A stretch of 8,756 nt of DNA from contig CANQOZ010000046.1 in assembly GCA_947625585.1 (NCBI GenBank), positions 1 through 8,756 on the forward strand, given 5' to 3'. The notes beneath the pieces were generated by a model. That model was given only the letters and a program-made list of their open reading frames with translations. It ran no database searches and was not told the origin of the DNA. Shown here in pieces: positions 1-6,464 of the stretch. Numbering within the stretch: the first letter of the stretch is position 1; the number at the start of each line of letters is the position of its first letter. A program made the translations under genes and the position numbers. Source of the stretch: an uncultured Eubacteriaceae bacterium (lineage in GTDB: Bacteria > Bacillota > Clostridia > Eubacteriales > Eubacteriaceae).

Positions 1-28
1 TCGCCAAAATATTATCTTACTTTTTCCA

Positions 29-57
29 ATTATAGAGATGTAAAAATTTCTCTTAAA
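29..57 (-). promoter_or_regulatory. Possible divergent promoter reading out of the left edge
   Basis: On the minus strand a perfect TATAAT (29-34) lies 17 bases from TTTAAG (52-57), a poor -35. It would drive a gene to the left of the window that cannot be seen. In sequence this AT-rich a TATAAT can arise by chance, so this is tentative. Confidence 0.25.
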
Positions 58-99
58 CCTTACTGTTTATAAGTAAATAAGAGATATACAGATTTGTAA

Positions 100-108
100 T
101 GTTATAAT
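100..108 (+). promoter_or_regulatory. Extended -10 promoter for the exonuclease/HicB-like pair
   Basis: TGTTATAAT is a perfect TGn-extended -10 about 28 bases before the exonuclease start. No good -35 lies 17 bases upstream, which is tolerable for an extended -10. The leader would be only about 20 nt and carries GGAG at 126-129. Confidence 0.5.
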
Positions 109-135
109 TTTAATAGAACTAACTCGGAGCTGAAG

Positions 136-1143
136 ATGAAATCGAAATTTACCAAATATCAACGCATGGCCACTTTGCCATTAAAGAATGTTGAGGAACA
201 GCTCAACCTTGATGACAAGGGGTTTTACAATCTACTTAAAATCTGGCTAAATCAAGGGTTAATTAGTGAAAACAACTACCATTACAAGCAGCTCGAACAC
301 TTAGACCAAAGAAAGCAGAACGAAATCAAGAAACAGAAGAACGAGAAAGATTACTCTATGTACAAGTACTTAAGAAAAATGGGTGATTCAATAGAACAAA
401 TCTCGTTAGAACTTGATAGAGACATCGATAAGATTGAACGTTATGATAAACGTTGGTACCACGAACTACTTAAACAAAATATGTCCCTTTCTGATATCTG
501 CCAGGAAACCAATATCCCTTTAAAAACACTCTTAGAATTAGAAGAAAGCGAAAAACAAAAGAAGGAAGAGCATGAACGCTTAGTCAAGAAAATCTTAAAC
601 AGTAATGTTAAATATGCTAGGAAGTATATTGATAAGATTAAAGCTGATCCTTCCAAATTTGTTATTTTTGACTTAGAAGGGGTCCAACAACCTGATGAAA
701 TACTGGAAATCTCTGCTATTAACTTAAAAGGCGATGTCCTAATGAATACTCTTGTCAGACCTACCCATCATATCGGATATTATGTTACAAAATTAACTGG
801 AATTACGGATAGGTTAGCTAGGACTGGAATTGGACTTTATAAAGCTTTAAAAGAATTCAAACAAATAGCACAGGATAAATATCTTATTGGTTGGGGAATA
901 ACCTACGATAAAATTCTCTTAAACCAGGCTATGAGACGAACCAGGATCTATATTGACTGTAAATTTGTTGATATGCAAAAGATCCATGCTGGTTTAATAA
1001 ACACTTCACAACAAATCGCACTCTATAAAGCAGCAGGACTTGAATCTCAAGCCCATAGATCCCTAGATGACTGTAAAATGCTACTTAAAGTATTGAAAGA
1101 AGACATCCATCTGGAAGACGAAGAGGAGGATAAAGATGAGTAA
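136..1143 (+). CDS. DEDDh 3'-5' exonuclease with HTH-like N-terminal half
   Basis: Residues about 173-323 form an RNase T / DNA polymerase III epsilon-type exonuclease domain. All DEDDh signature residues are visible: D179 and E181 in FDLEG (Exo I), D258 in TYDKILL (Exo II), and H307 with D312 in HRSLDD (Exo III). The family uses two metal ions to remove 3' nucleotides from DNA or RNA; the substrate here cannot be told. The N-terminal 170 residues are not a familiar exonuclease extension. Segments about 74-100 and 107-136 each resemble a helix-turn-helix (SIEQISLELDRDIDKIERY and LSDICQETNIPLKTLLELE), followed by a charged helix with coiled-coil character. At 335 aa it is longer than stand-alone RNase T-like proteins. 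The ATG follows GGAG with a 6-base spacer. The last 8 bases overlap the HicB-like gene, so the two are probably translationally coupled. Exonuclease call firm; HTH reading inferred. Confidence 0.85.
   Translation: MKSKFTKYQRMATLPLKNVEEQLNLDDKGFYNLLKIWLNQGLISENNYHYKQLEHLDQRKQNEIKKQKNEKDYSMYKYLRKMGDSIEQISLELDRDIDKIERYDKRWYHELLKQNMSLSDICQETNIPLKTLLELEESEKQKKEEHERLVKKILNSNVKYARKYIDKIKADPSKFVIFDLEGVQQPDEILEISAINLKGDVLMNTLVRPTHHIGYYVTKLTGITDRLARTGIGLYKALKEFKQIAQDKYLIGWGITYDKILLNQAMRRTRIYIDCKFVDMQKIHAGLINTSQQIALYKAAGLESQAHRSLDDCKMLLKVLKEDIHLEDEEEDKDE
1123..1130 (+). promoter_or_regulatory. Strong ribosome binding site inside the exonuclease gene
   Basis: GAGGAGGA lies 5 bases before the ATG at 1136 and fixes the start of the HicB-like gene. 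The same bases encode part of the acidic C-terminal tail (EDEEEDKDE) of the exonuclease, so the tail may owe its composition to the ribosome binding site. Confidence 0.75.
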
Positions 1144-1414
1144 TGAAATAACATTTACCTATCCAGCAATTTATTATGATGATGGTGAATATATCTATGT
1201 TGAAATTCCTGATTTAGATATAGAAGATTTTAAAATACCAATTTCCCAACGTCAGGAAATGGTAGATATTGCTTGGAATAAAGCAGCTCAACTCTTAACT
1301 AAAAAGATTAGAAGTGGTGAACTACCACCACCGTCTAAAGGATTAGAAGAACTTGAAGTTTATGAAGGTAATGAAAAAGATGCTTTCTTAATTGAACTTA
1401 TTTTAAATGCATAA
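1136..1414 (+). CDS. HicB-like small protein (orphan antitoxin-fold)
   Basis: The N-terminal half matches the HicB antitoxin core in layout: a first strand starting YPAIYYDDGEYIYVEIPDLD (9-28), then a helix (about 38-58, with EMVDIAWNKAAQLLTKKI), the SGELPPPSK turn (60-68) and a final strand ending FLIELILNA. HicB proteins normally neutralise the HicA mRNA interferase and repress their own promoter. Two things differ here. No HicA gene is adjacent. The protein also stops at 92 residues, right after the core, where longer HicB proteins continue into a ribbon-helix-helix or HTH DNA-binding domain. The GC-T-G segment common after PDL in HicB is replaced by DIEDFKIPISQRQ. It overlaps the exonuclease gene by 8 bases and has its own strong ribosome binding site. 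Fold assignment is moderately sure; antitoxin function is only inferred. Confidence 0.65.
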   Translation: MSNEITFTYPAIYYDDGEYIYVEIPDLDIEDFKIPISQRQEMVDIAWNKAAQLLTKKIRSGELPPPSKGLEELEVYEGNEKDAFLIELILNA

Positions 1415-1420
1415 AATAAT

Positions 1421-1449
1421 GGAGGAATTGTTAAACAGTTCCTCCTTTT
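1421..1449. terminator. Hairpin terminator between convergent genes
   Basis: A 10-bp stem (1421-1430 with 1436-1445, one G-T wobble) starts with GGAGGAA, closes a TTAAA loop and is followed by TTTT on the plus strand. On the other strand it is followed by ATTATTTTA, so it may also serve the convergent small gene that stops at 1465. Confidence 0.8.
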
Positions 1450-1464
1450 AAGTTCTAGTTGTTC

Positions 1465-1701
1465 CTATTTACCTTCTACTTCTTTTTTAATATAGTCATA
1501 ACCTTCTGGTGTTAAATCCAATGAAACGGATTCAATATTTTTAAAAACTTTTGTGGCATATCCAAGCTTTATTAATTCTTCAAATGCTTTCTGCCAAAGA
1601 TCAAATTCCTTAATTTCACCTTCAGGAATTACAACTGGAACTGGTAACTTCGGATCATATAGATCCATAATGCGTTCATAAATACCTTTTAAATCATTCA
1701 T
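1465..1701 (-). CDS. Small winged-helix-like protein, function unknown
   Basis: This 78-residue protein has a short helical start, a PVPVVIPEGE segment, then a pattern seen in many small winged-helix domains: an amphipathic helix (about 35-46), the LIKLGYATKV turn into a strand (43-52), and a second strand leading to LDLTPEGYDYIKKE (61-74), where the wing runs into a final helix. The LTPEGY/LTxxG motif is common in MarR-, PadR- and YjcQ-type wing regions. It may therefore bind DNA or act as a small regulator, but it is short and the first recognition helices are not clear. The ATG is preceded by AGAGG with about 7 bases spacing, which supports translation. It stands alone, convergent with the HicB-like gene. 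A weak promoter candidate (TTGTTA, 17 bases, CATTAT) lies about 100 bases upstream on the same strand. Confidence 0.6.
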   Translation of the reverse strand: MNDLKGIYERIMDLYDPKLPVPVVIPEGEIKEFDLWQKAFEELIKLGYATKVFKNIESVSLDLTPEGYDYIKKEVEGK

Positions 1702-2076
1702 TTTAAACCTCTGTTGGAAAACTATTTCCTTTCAATTAATTACGAAACTCTTAATAAAAAAGTACCCTCTAATTTAACGCTTTAACGAATCATCTCGTAA
1801 TAATGATTTTAACTTTATTCTATAACAATATCTTATTTTAATCTTTATTTTTTTATCAACTCTTCTCTATCTCTTTATAGTTTTTCTTAATATATTGATT
1901 AAAATTATAGGTGAGTTACCTGTATTTAAGGAGATATTATAATGTTAGTTTTATAGATGAAATGAGCTTATTTCTATAAGAAATTCTTTTCTGAAACTAA
2001 AATTTATTCACAGCTTGAATACACCAATGTACAATAGTTCTTTTGTATAATAGCTTAAAAAGAGAGGGTTTAAATA
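1702..2076. other. 375-base divergent intergenic region
   Basis: This very AT-rich gap separates the small winged-helix gene from the PH-domain gene. I find no RNA gene and no ORF of useful length. It holds the PH-gene promoter near its right end, and a stretch at 1928-1979 with a strong AAGGAG site followed by tiny reading frames. A weak hairpin may form there (TTATAG 1951-1956 with CTATAA 1974-1979). It may be ordinary spacer, a long leader, or the remains of a decayed gene. Confidence 0.45.
2007..2035 (+). promoter_or_regulatory. SigA-type promoter of the PH-domain gene
   Basis: TTCACA (2007-2012) and TACAAT (2030-2035) are separated by exactly 17 bases, each one mismatch from consensus. 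The predicted start is near 2042, giving a leader of about 35 nt. A second, perfect TATAAT lies at 2046-2051 but has no suitable -35. Confidence 0.55.
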
Positions 2077-2442
2077 ATGGGAAACGAAATATCAAATTTG
2101 ATATGGACCTTTGGAGTCGAATCGAGTGTTCCAGAACATTTAGAAGCTCTACTTGTTGACGGTGAACAGGTAATTGATGCTTTTAGAACTATTAGAGATG
2201 TTGCTGTGTTTACTAATAAGAGAATGTTAGTAAGCGATACTCAAGGAATTACCGGTAAAAAGAAGGAAATTTATAGCTTGCCATATAAAAATATCAACAT
2301 GTTCTCAATTGAAAATGCAGGACCTTTAGACATAAATTCAGAAATTGAACTTTGGACTCGTGCAGGATCGATTAAAATCAACTTAAAACGAGGAGCTGAT
2401 TTAAATAAAATCGCCAAAATAATTGCTCAATATATTCTTTAA
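2077..2442 (+). CDS. Bacterial PH-domain protein (bPH_1 / YvbH type)
   Basis: At 121 residues the whole protein is a single bacterial pleckstrin-homology-like domain. Diagnostic stretches are FTNKRMLVSDTQGITGKK (45-62), which matches the family's FTNKRL...QGITGKK signature, SLPYKNINMFSIENAG (67-82) and the DINSEIELW strand (85-93), ending in the C-terminal helix NKIAKIIAQYIL. Length is typical of the family. There is no signal peptide or membrane segment, so it is probably cytoplasmic. The family's ligand and role are poorly known; oligomerisation or protein binding has been suggested rather than phosphoinositide binding. The start follows AGAGAGGG with about 8 bases spacing. It is a single-gene unit with a good promoter and a strong terminator. 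Family assignment is confident; cellular role is unknown. Confidence 0.85.
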   Translation: MGNEISNLIWTFGVESSVPEHLEALLVDGEQVIDAFRTIRDVAVFTNKRMLVSDTQGITGKKKEIYSLPYKNINMFSIENAGPLDINSEIELWTRAGSIKINLKRGADLNKIAKIIAQYIL

Positions 2443-2496
2443 ATTATAATTATATGCGTTAATGCTTTAATTAATTTCGTTTCGACTCAAAAATTA

Positions 2497-2534
2497 AGGA
2501 TTGTTAGCACTAGGCCAACAATCCTGTTTTTTTT
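2497..2534. terminator. Strong bidirectional hairpin terminator
   Basis: A perfect 9-bp stem AGGATTGTT / AACAATCCT (2497-2505 and 2517-2525), with two further G-C pairs inside, is followed by eight Ts (2527-2534) on the plus strand. On the minus strand the hairpin is followed by TTAATTTTTG. It therefore probably ends both the PH-domain gene and the TPR gene. The T run overlaps the TPR stop codon by two bases. Confidence 0.9.
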
Positions 2535-3675
2535 ATTCATCATCTGAATCATCAATATCTACAAGCTCAACTGATGCTTCATCGATTTCTTTTAATAATT
2601 CCTCTACTCTAGGTTTTAGATCTTTAGAAACTTCTTCTGCATACTTCCTTAAGTTTTCATCATCGGATTCTTTCGCTACCTTATCTAGGAATTTATACAT
2701 CTTATAAGGTTTCTTAAGGTCTACTTTTAATTTATTAGCAAATTCGATAGTATCATCCATATTCTTTTCTGGAATACCAATACCAGATTTAAAACTAATA
2801 TAATCTAATTCACTCTGGGCCACATCTGAGTAAGGTTCATATCGAAGAGATTCGTGAAAGCAAGCAGCTGCTTGATTGTATAATTCTAATTCGATTAGAG
2901 CAAATCCCATCGATCTCCAGGCAGCAGCGATTTGAGTCGGCTCAAAAGCATAATTTAAAGCTTGTTCAGCATAAACAAATGTTTCTCCCGGTCTATTGAG
3001 TCCTTTATAGGTATTTGCTAATTCAAGTAAAGTACCAAAATCTGAAGGATCCCATAAAAGAGATTTCTGTAACTCCTTTTCTGCTTCAGATAATCTACCA
3101 ATTTCATTCATTAAAAAACCTGACCGGTAGAACAATCTTGCGATTTGGGCATCTCCTTCTGGACGGTCGTCTGGTTCCATTAACCTGATATATTCCCTCT
3201 CGATCGGATGGTTGAAATTCCGCTCACGCTTTTTAAAGCTATCTTCTAAAATACCTTCATTATCTAGAGCTTCTAAAGTTGAAGCAATTTCAAGAAAAGC
3301 TTTAGCATTATTTCCTTCTTCAATAGCTTTCTGTGCTTTAATAATCGCATCTAAAGTTAACTCACCTAAAGTTTCAGGTTTATGATTCAATACATTTTCA
3401 GGTATTTCGGTATAATCCTGGCCAACATGTTGAATAGTAGATCCTCTTTTTGTTCCATCAGGACTAATCTTCATTTTGATTCTTTCAGGTAGTTTTTCAT
3501 ACATTAAATCCCAGATAGCATCCTTAAGATCTTTTAAATTATCAGGAATATCATCATATACTTTTATTAAAAAAGGAACATCAAAGCTATCATCACCGGT
3601 TAGTAATTTGTTTATAAAATTTATTATTTTATCAACATCCACATTATTTTCATTTATATAATCATTATCACTCAT
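2533..3675 (-). CDS. TPR-repeat protein
   Basis: This 380-residue cytoplasmic protein has no signal peptide or membrane segment. Residues about 177-281 form three consecutive tetratricopeptide-like helical pairs: 177-210 (ARLFYRSGFLMNEIGRLSEA, ending SLLWDP), 211-244 (TLLELANTYKGLNRPGETFV) and 247-281 (AAWRSMGFALIELELYNQAA, ending SLRYEP). They carry the usual small and aromatic positions and the closing proline. Helices around 105-140 may be a degenerate repeat. TPR arrays hold protein partners, but none can be named. The N-terminal 100 residues and the helical C-terminus (about 303-365) are not recognised, and the last residues are acidic (DIDDSDDE). The ATG at 3675 follows AGGAGAG at normal spacing. 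It is a single-gene unit convergent with the PH-domain gene and sharing its terminator. TPR call confident, function unknown. Confidence 0.8.
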   Translation of the reverse strand: MSDNDYINENNVDVDKIINFINKLLTGDDSFDVPFLIKVYDDIPDNLKDLKDAIWDLMYEKLPERIKMKISPDGTKRGSTIQHVGQDYTEIPENVLNHKPETLGELTLDAIIKAQKAIEEGNNAKAFLEIASTLEALDNEGILEDSFKKRERNFNHPIEREYIRLMEPDDRPEGDAQIARLFYRSGFLMNEIGRLSEAEKELQKSLLWDPSDFGTLLELANTYKGLNRPGETFVYAEQALNYAFEPTQIAAAWRSMGFALIELELYNQAAACFHESLRYEPYSDVAQSELDYISFKSGIGIPEKNMDDTIEFANKLKVDLKKPYKMYKFLDKVAKESDDENLRKYAEEVSKDLKPRVEELLKEIDEASVELVDIDDSDDE

Positions 3676-3858
3676 AGTTCTCTCCTAATTTAAAAATATC
3701 CCATATTGAATATAAAGCAGTTGAATCTAATCGGTTAGTTATAACAACAGTAGGTTTCTTAAATTATTGGGACAGTTTTTATCTTGGCTTGAGGCAATTT
3801 AGTTATTATCATTTTTTATTATCCATAAAAACCTTCTGAAAACCTAATTTTCTATTGT

Positions 3859-3872
3859 TGAAAACGTTTGAT
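3859..3872 (+). promoter_or_regulatory. Candidate cre (CcpA) site upstream of the symporter
   Basis: TGAAAACGTTTGAT agrees with the Gram-positive catabolite-responsive element TGWAARCGYTWNCW at 13 of 14 positions; the one mismatch is A for the second-last C. Its centre lies about 75 bases upstream of the start predicted from the extended -10 at 3927. It also overlaps TTGAAA (3858-3863), a -35-like hexamer. Carbon control of the symporter is plausible but inferred. Confidence 0.45.
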
Positions 3873-3926
3873 ACTTAAAATATCTATGCATTATCGCTCC
3901 TATTTACCTTAACTTCTAAAAATCAA

Positions 3927-3935
3927 TGTTAAAAT
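3927..3935 (+). promoter_or_regulatory. Extended -10 promoter of the symporter
   Basis: TGTTAAAAT is a TGn-extended -10 with one mismatch from TATAAT, 37 bases before the TTG start. It would give a leader of about 30 nt that contains the ribosome binding site. No clear -35 is present at 17 bases. Confidence 0.45.
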
Positions 3936-3954
3936 ATTGCTTGTTTCACTCACG

Positions 3955-3963
3955 AAAAAGGAG
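3955..3963 (+). promoter_or_regulatory. Ribosome binding site that fixes a TTG start
   Basis: AAAAAGGAG lies 8 bases before TTG at 3972. Reading upstream in frame there is no ATG, GTG or TTG before the stop codon at 3930, so TTG is the only reasonable start. Confidence 0.75.
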
Positions 3964-3971
3964 TTATTAAA

Positions 3972-5513
3972 TTGTTTTTAAAAGTTGCATTACTGATAAT
4001 ATTTTTTGCAGTTATGATTTGGGTAGGTTGGTATTACAAATCTACCGCAAGATCAGTCAATGACTTCGTTATCGGTGGTAGAGATGTTGGACCATGGCTA
4101 ACAGCTTTCTCCTACGGAACATCCTACTTTTCAGCTGTTGTATTTGTTGGTTATGCCGGACAATTTGGATGGAAGTACGGCATTTCTGCTACATGGGCTG
4201 GAATTGGTAACGCTCTAATTGGTTCTCTACTTGCCTGGGTAGTTTTAGGCAGAAGAACCCGTATTATGACCCAATTTTACGACAGTGCTACAATGCCTGA
4301 ATTCTTTGGATCAAGATTTAATAGTAAAGCAATCCGTATTGTTTCGTCAGCTATTATATTTGTATTCTTAATCCCATATACCGCTTCGCTTTACAATGGA
4401 TTATCCAGGTTATTCGGATTAGCATTTAACATTGACTATGTCTGGTGTATTTTGATGATGGCAGTTCTAACTGCTATTTACGTTATTGCCGGTGGTTATA
4501 TGGCTACTGCTATGAATGACTTTATTCAAGGAATAATTATGATTTTTGGAATTATAGCAGTCATTTGGGCAGTACTTTCTGTTAATGGTGGATTCAACCA
4601 AGCTATACTTGATCTTTCATATGTTAATGATCCTGAAGTTTCAATGCAAGCTGGTGCCTTTACCTCATTCTTTGGACCTGACTTAATTAACTTAATTGGT
4701 GTTGTCTTATTAACATCATTAGGAACATGGGGTTTACCTCAAATGGTCGGTAAATTCTACGCTATAAAAGATGAAGATGCTATTAATAAAGGAATGGTTA
4801 TTTCAACTATCTTTGCTTTTATCGTAGCAGGAGGAAGTTACTTCTTAGGTGGATTTGGACGTTTATACAGCAATAGTATTGATATAGCTACAGACGGTTT
4901 TGATGCTATTGTTCCATCAATGGTTTCAGGACTACCTGACTTCTTGATCGCACTCGTTGTTGTCTTAGTTTTATCTGCTTCAATGTCTACACTATCAGCA
5001 CTTGTTTTAACATCCAGTTCAACACTAACACTCGACTTATTAAAGGGAAATGTTATTAAGAATATGGATAATAAACAGCAAGTTCTATGGATTCGTGGAC
5101 TAATTGTTGTATTTATTGCAATTTCTGCATTCCTAGCTATTATTCAATACAGAAGTAGCGTTACATTTATAGCTCAGCTAATGGGAATTTCCTGGGGTGC
5201 CCTAGCAGGTGCTTTCTTAGGACCACTTATCTGGTCACTTTACAGTAAACGAACAAGTTTAATTAGTTGCTGGGTTAGTTTTGCATTCTCAGTTATCGTT
5301 ATGCTCTTAGATATTCTAGTACCAACGATATTCCCACCACTACTTCAGAGTCCAATTAACTGTGGTGTTTTATGTATGTTAGTAAGCTTAATAATCGTAC
5401 CAATTGTAAGCTTATTTACTAAACCACCAACAGGTGCTCATATAGATGAAGCCTTTGCTGCTTATAATAAAGAAGTCGTTGTTCTTGCTAAAGATGACTT
5501 GGGAAAAAATTAG
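3972..5513 (+). CDS. Sodium:solute symporter family (SSS) transporter
   Basis: This integral membrane protein of 513 residues has about 13 hydrophobic segments, the usual size and topology for the SSS family (PutP, PanF, vSGLT). Family landmarks are VNDFVIGGRDVGPWLTAFSY (29-48), GGYMATAMNDFIQG (174-187, the SSS signature region) and SASMSTLSALVLTSSSTLTL (335-354). In the last, S339 and T340 align by eye with Na+-site residues S340/T341 of E. coli PutP. The position matching PutP D55, the other key Na+ residue, is Tyr (Y52), while the S57 equivalent is kept (S54). It should therefore not be called a proline carrier on this evidence; the substrate is open. Translation starts at TTG after a strong ribosome binding site. 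It is a single-gene unit with an extended -10 promoter, a candidate cre site upstream and a strong terminator. Confidence 0.88.
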   Translation: MFLKVALLIIFFAVMIWVGWYYKSTARSVNDFVIGGRDVGPWLTAFSYGTSYFSAVVFVGYAGQFGWKYGISATWAGIGNALIGSLLAWVVLGRRTRIMTQFYDSATMPEFFGSRFNSKAIRIVSSAIIFVFLIPYTASLYNGLSRLFGLAFNIDYVWCILMMAVLTAIYVIAGGYMATAMNDFIQGIIMIFGIIAVIWAVLSVNGGFNQAILDLSYVNDPEVSMQAGAFTSFFGPDLINLIGVVLLTSLGTWGLPQMVGKFYAIKDEDAINKGMVISTIFAFIVAGGSYFLGGFGRLYSNSIDIATDGFDAIVPSMVSGLPDFLIALVVVLVLSASMSTLSALVLTSSSTLTLDLLKGNVIKNMDNKQQVLWIRGLIVVFIAISAFLAIIQYRSSVTFIAQLMGISWGALAGAFLGPLIWSLYSKRTSLISCWVSFAFSVIVMLLDILVPTIFPPLLQSPINCGVLCMLVSLIIVPIVSLFTKPPTGAHIDEAFAAYNKEVVVLAKDDLGKN

Positions 5514-5520
5514 ATAAAAT

Positions 5521-5561
5521 AACGTCTATAACAACTAATAAGAGCTGTTATAGACGTTTTT
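5521..5561. terminator. Long hairpin terminator after the symporter
   Basis: A perfect stem of 12-13 bp (ACGTCTATAACA at 5522-5533 with TGTTATAGACGT at 5546-5557) is followed by a short T run ending at 5561. It starts 8 bases after the symporter stop. The reverse side is followed by ATTTTATC, so it may also stop transcripts from the minus-strand gene that ends at 5651. Confidence 0.9.
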
Positions 5562-5650
5562 ATTTATCAAAAAACCAAATTGATTGATTCTCCTCATGAT
5601 TCTTTTCAGTTATAAAAAGTAAAAGATTGACTTGATTGTTGATGCTATTA

Positions 5651-6439
5651 CTACATTCCAATAACACCAAATTGGTCAATTTTCCTCATAACGTGTTTTA
5701 GTTGCAAATAATAAAAGAAAATATCCGGATGATTTGAGCTATTAATAACTTTAATTGTAATTGGCTCCTTACCAAGATTATTCTTCGCTATTGCATGCAT
5801 TCCAGGTTCAAAATCAATTGAATTTAGAAATTTCTCATCACTAAAATCAACTACTACCTCGTCCTTTTTTAAAAATTCTGGAGAAGGTTCTTCTTCGACT
5901 AATACATAGAATTTTGCTATAACTGGTCCAGCAGCAAGTATAGTAAATGGAGTAGCTAAATCTTGATTAGAATAATCTTTGGCCAAATTATTTCTTGTAA
6001 CAATAGCATTTTCCAAAGATCCAACCAACTCGAAGATATGATCAGGAGTAACAACATTTTTTGCTCCAAGGAAGGAAATCATAACATTTCCTGTAGAAGC
6101 ATCTATGCCAAATTTTTCAGGATCTCCTACGCTTCGACTCATTCGTAAAATATGATAATCTTTCCCAACCTGGAATTTACGGGGAACTACACTGTTATAG
6201 AAATTTCTCATTATATCGAAATATTCAAAATCAAGTTTATCAATTTTTTCCCATTCCGATTCCGAAATAGACTCAGGATCTCGATAAGGTATTATTGGTT
6301 TCAATTTTTCGTCTAAAATATTATTTTTTCTATCTTCAAACGATTTAGAATTTCCAATAAAATTAGGCAACTTCTGTCGAGTAATTTTAGATCTTCCAGG
6401 TATCTTAAATTTACTTTTTCGTTTTGGTTTCTTCTTCAT
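5651..6439 (-). CDS. Unrecognised protein with strongly basic N-terminus
   Basis: I do not recognise this 262-residue protein. The first 24 residues hold 12 Lys or Arg (start MKKKPKRKSKFKIPGRSK), a tail of the kind that often touches nucleic acid or acidic membrane. No hydrophobic segment follows, so it is not a signal peptide. Residues about 85-262 look like a soluble alpha/beta domain, with strands such as NVMISFLGAK (118-127), PFTILAAGPVIAKFYVLVEE (164-183) and PITIKVINS (226-234), and a C-terminal helix (FFYYLQLKHVMRKI, 241-254). The ATG has only a weak ribosome binding site (GATAAG at a long distance), but no other start lies upstream in frame and the next Met is at 77. An extended -10 promoter sits about 45 bases upstream. 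It is divergent from the kinase gene, sharing a 198-base region. A kinase-related role is only a positional guess. Confidence 0.65.
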   Translation of the reverse strand: MKKKPKRKSKFKIPGRSKITRQKLPNFIGNSKSFEDRKNNILDEKLKPIIPYRDPESISESEWEKIDKLDFEYFDIMRNFYNSVVPRKFQVGKDYHILRMSRSVGDPEKFGIDASTGNVMISFLGAKNVVTPDHIFELVGSLENAIVTRNNLAKDYSNQDLATPFTILAAGPVIAKFYVLVEEEPSPEFLKKDEVVVDFSDEKFLNSIDFEPGMHAIAKNNLGKEPITIKVINSSNHPDIFFYYLQLKHVMRKIDQFGVIGM

Positions 6440-6464
6440 AAAACAATACTTATCTAGGTAAGTA

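Noticed and set aside
34..55. Imperfect palindrome AGAGA...TCTCT near the left edge
   Set aside because: The arms are only 5 bp and AT-rich, with no T run. It is not distinguishable from chance and was not called as operator or terminator.
441..656. 71-codon minus-strand reading frame
   Set aside because: It lies wholly inside the exonuclease gene, antisense to it. Its composition (Leu, Phe, Ser and Lys runs) is what antisense of a Lys/Glu-rich helix gives, and no domain is visible.
1136..1701. Treating the HicB-like gene and the 78-residue gene as a HicAB pair
   Set aside because: The 78-residue protein is on the opposite strand beyond a terminator. It lacks the HicA pattern (the conserved His in a GSHH-type strand and the small basic dsRBD fold).
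1907..1921. AGGT/ACCT inverted repeat before the small reading frames
   Set aside because: The 4-bp arms are too short to support an operator or riboswitch, and I saw no conserved riboswitch core nearby.
2501..2707. 68-codon plus-strand reading frame, Ser-rich
   Set aside because: It is antisense to the 3' end of the TPR gene and starts inside a terminator hairpin. The Ser richness mirrors the acidic tail codons.
3476..3661. 61-codon plus-strand reading frame
   Set aside because: It is antisense to the start of the TPR gene and has no recognisable features.
3972..5513. Naming the symporter putP (proline)
   Set aside because: The Asp55 position of PutP is Tyr here and no other evidence for proline was seen; only the family can be supported.
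5963..6148. 61-codon plus-strand reading frame
   Set aside because: It is antisense to the basic-tail protein gene, with no domain and no support from context.
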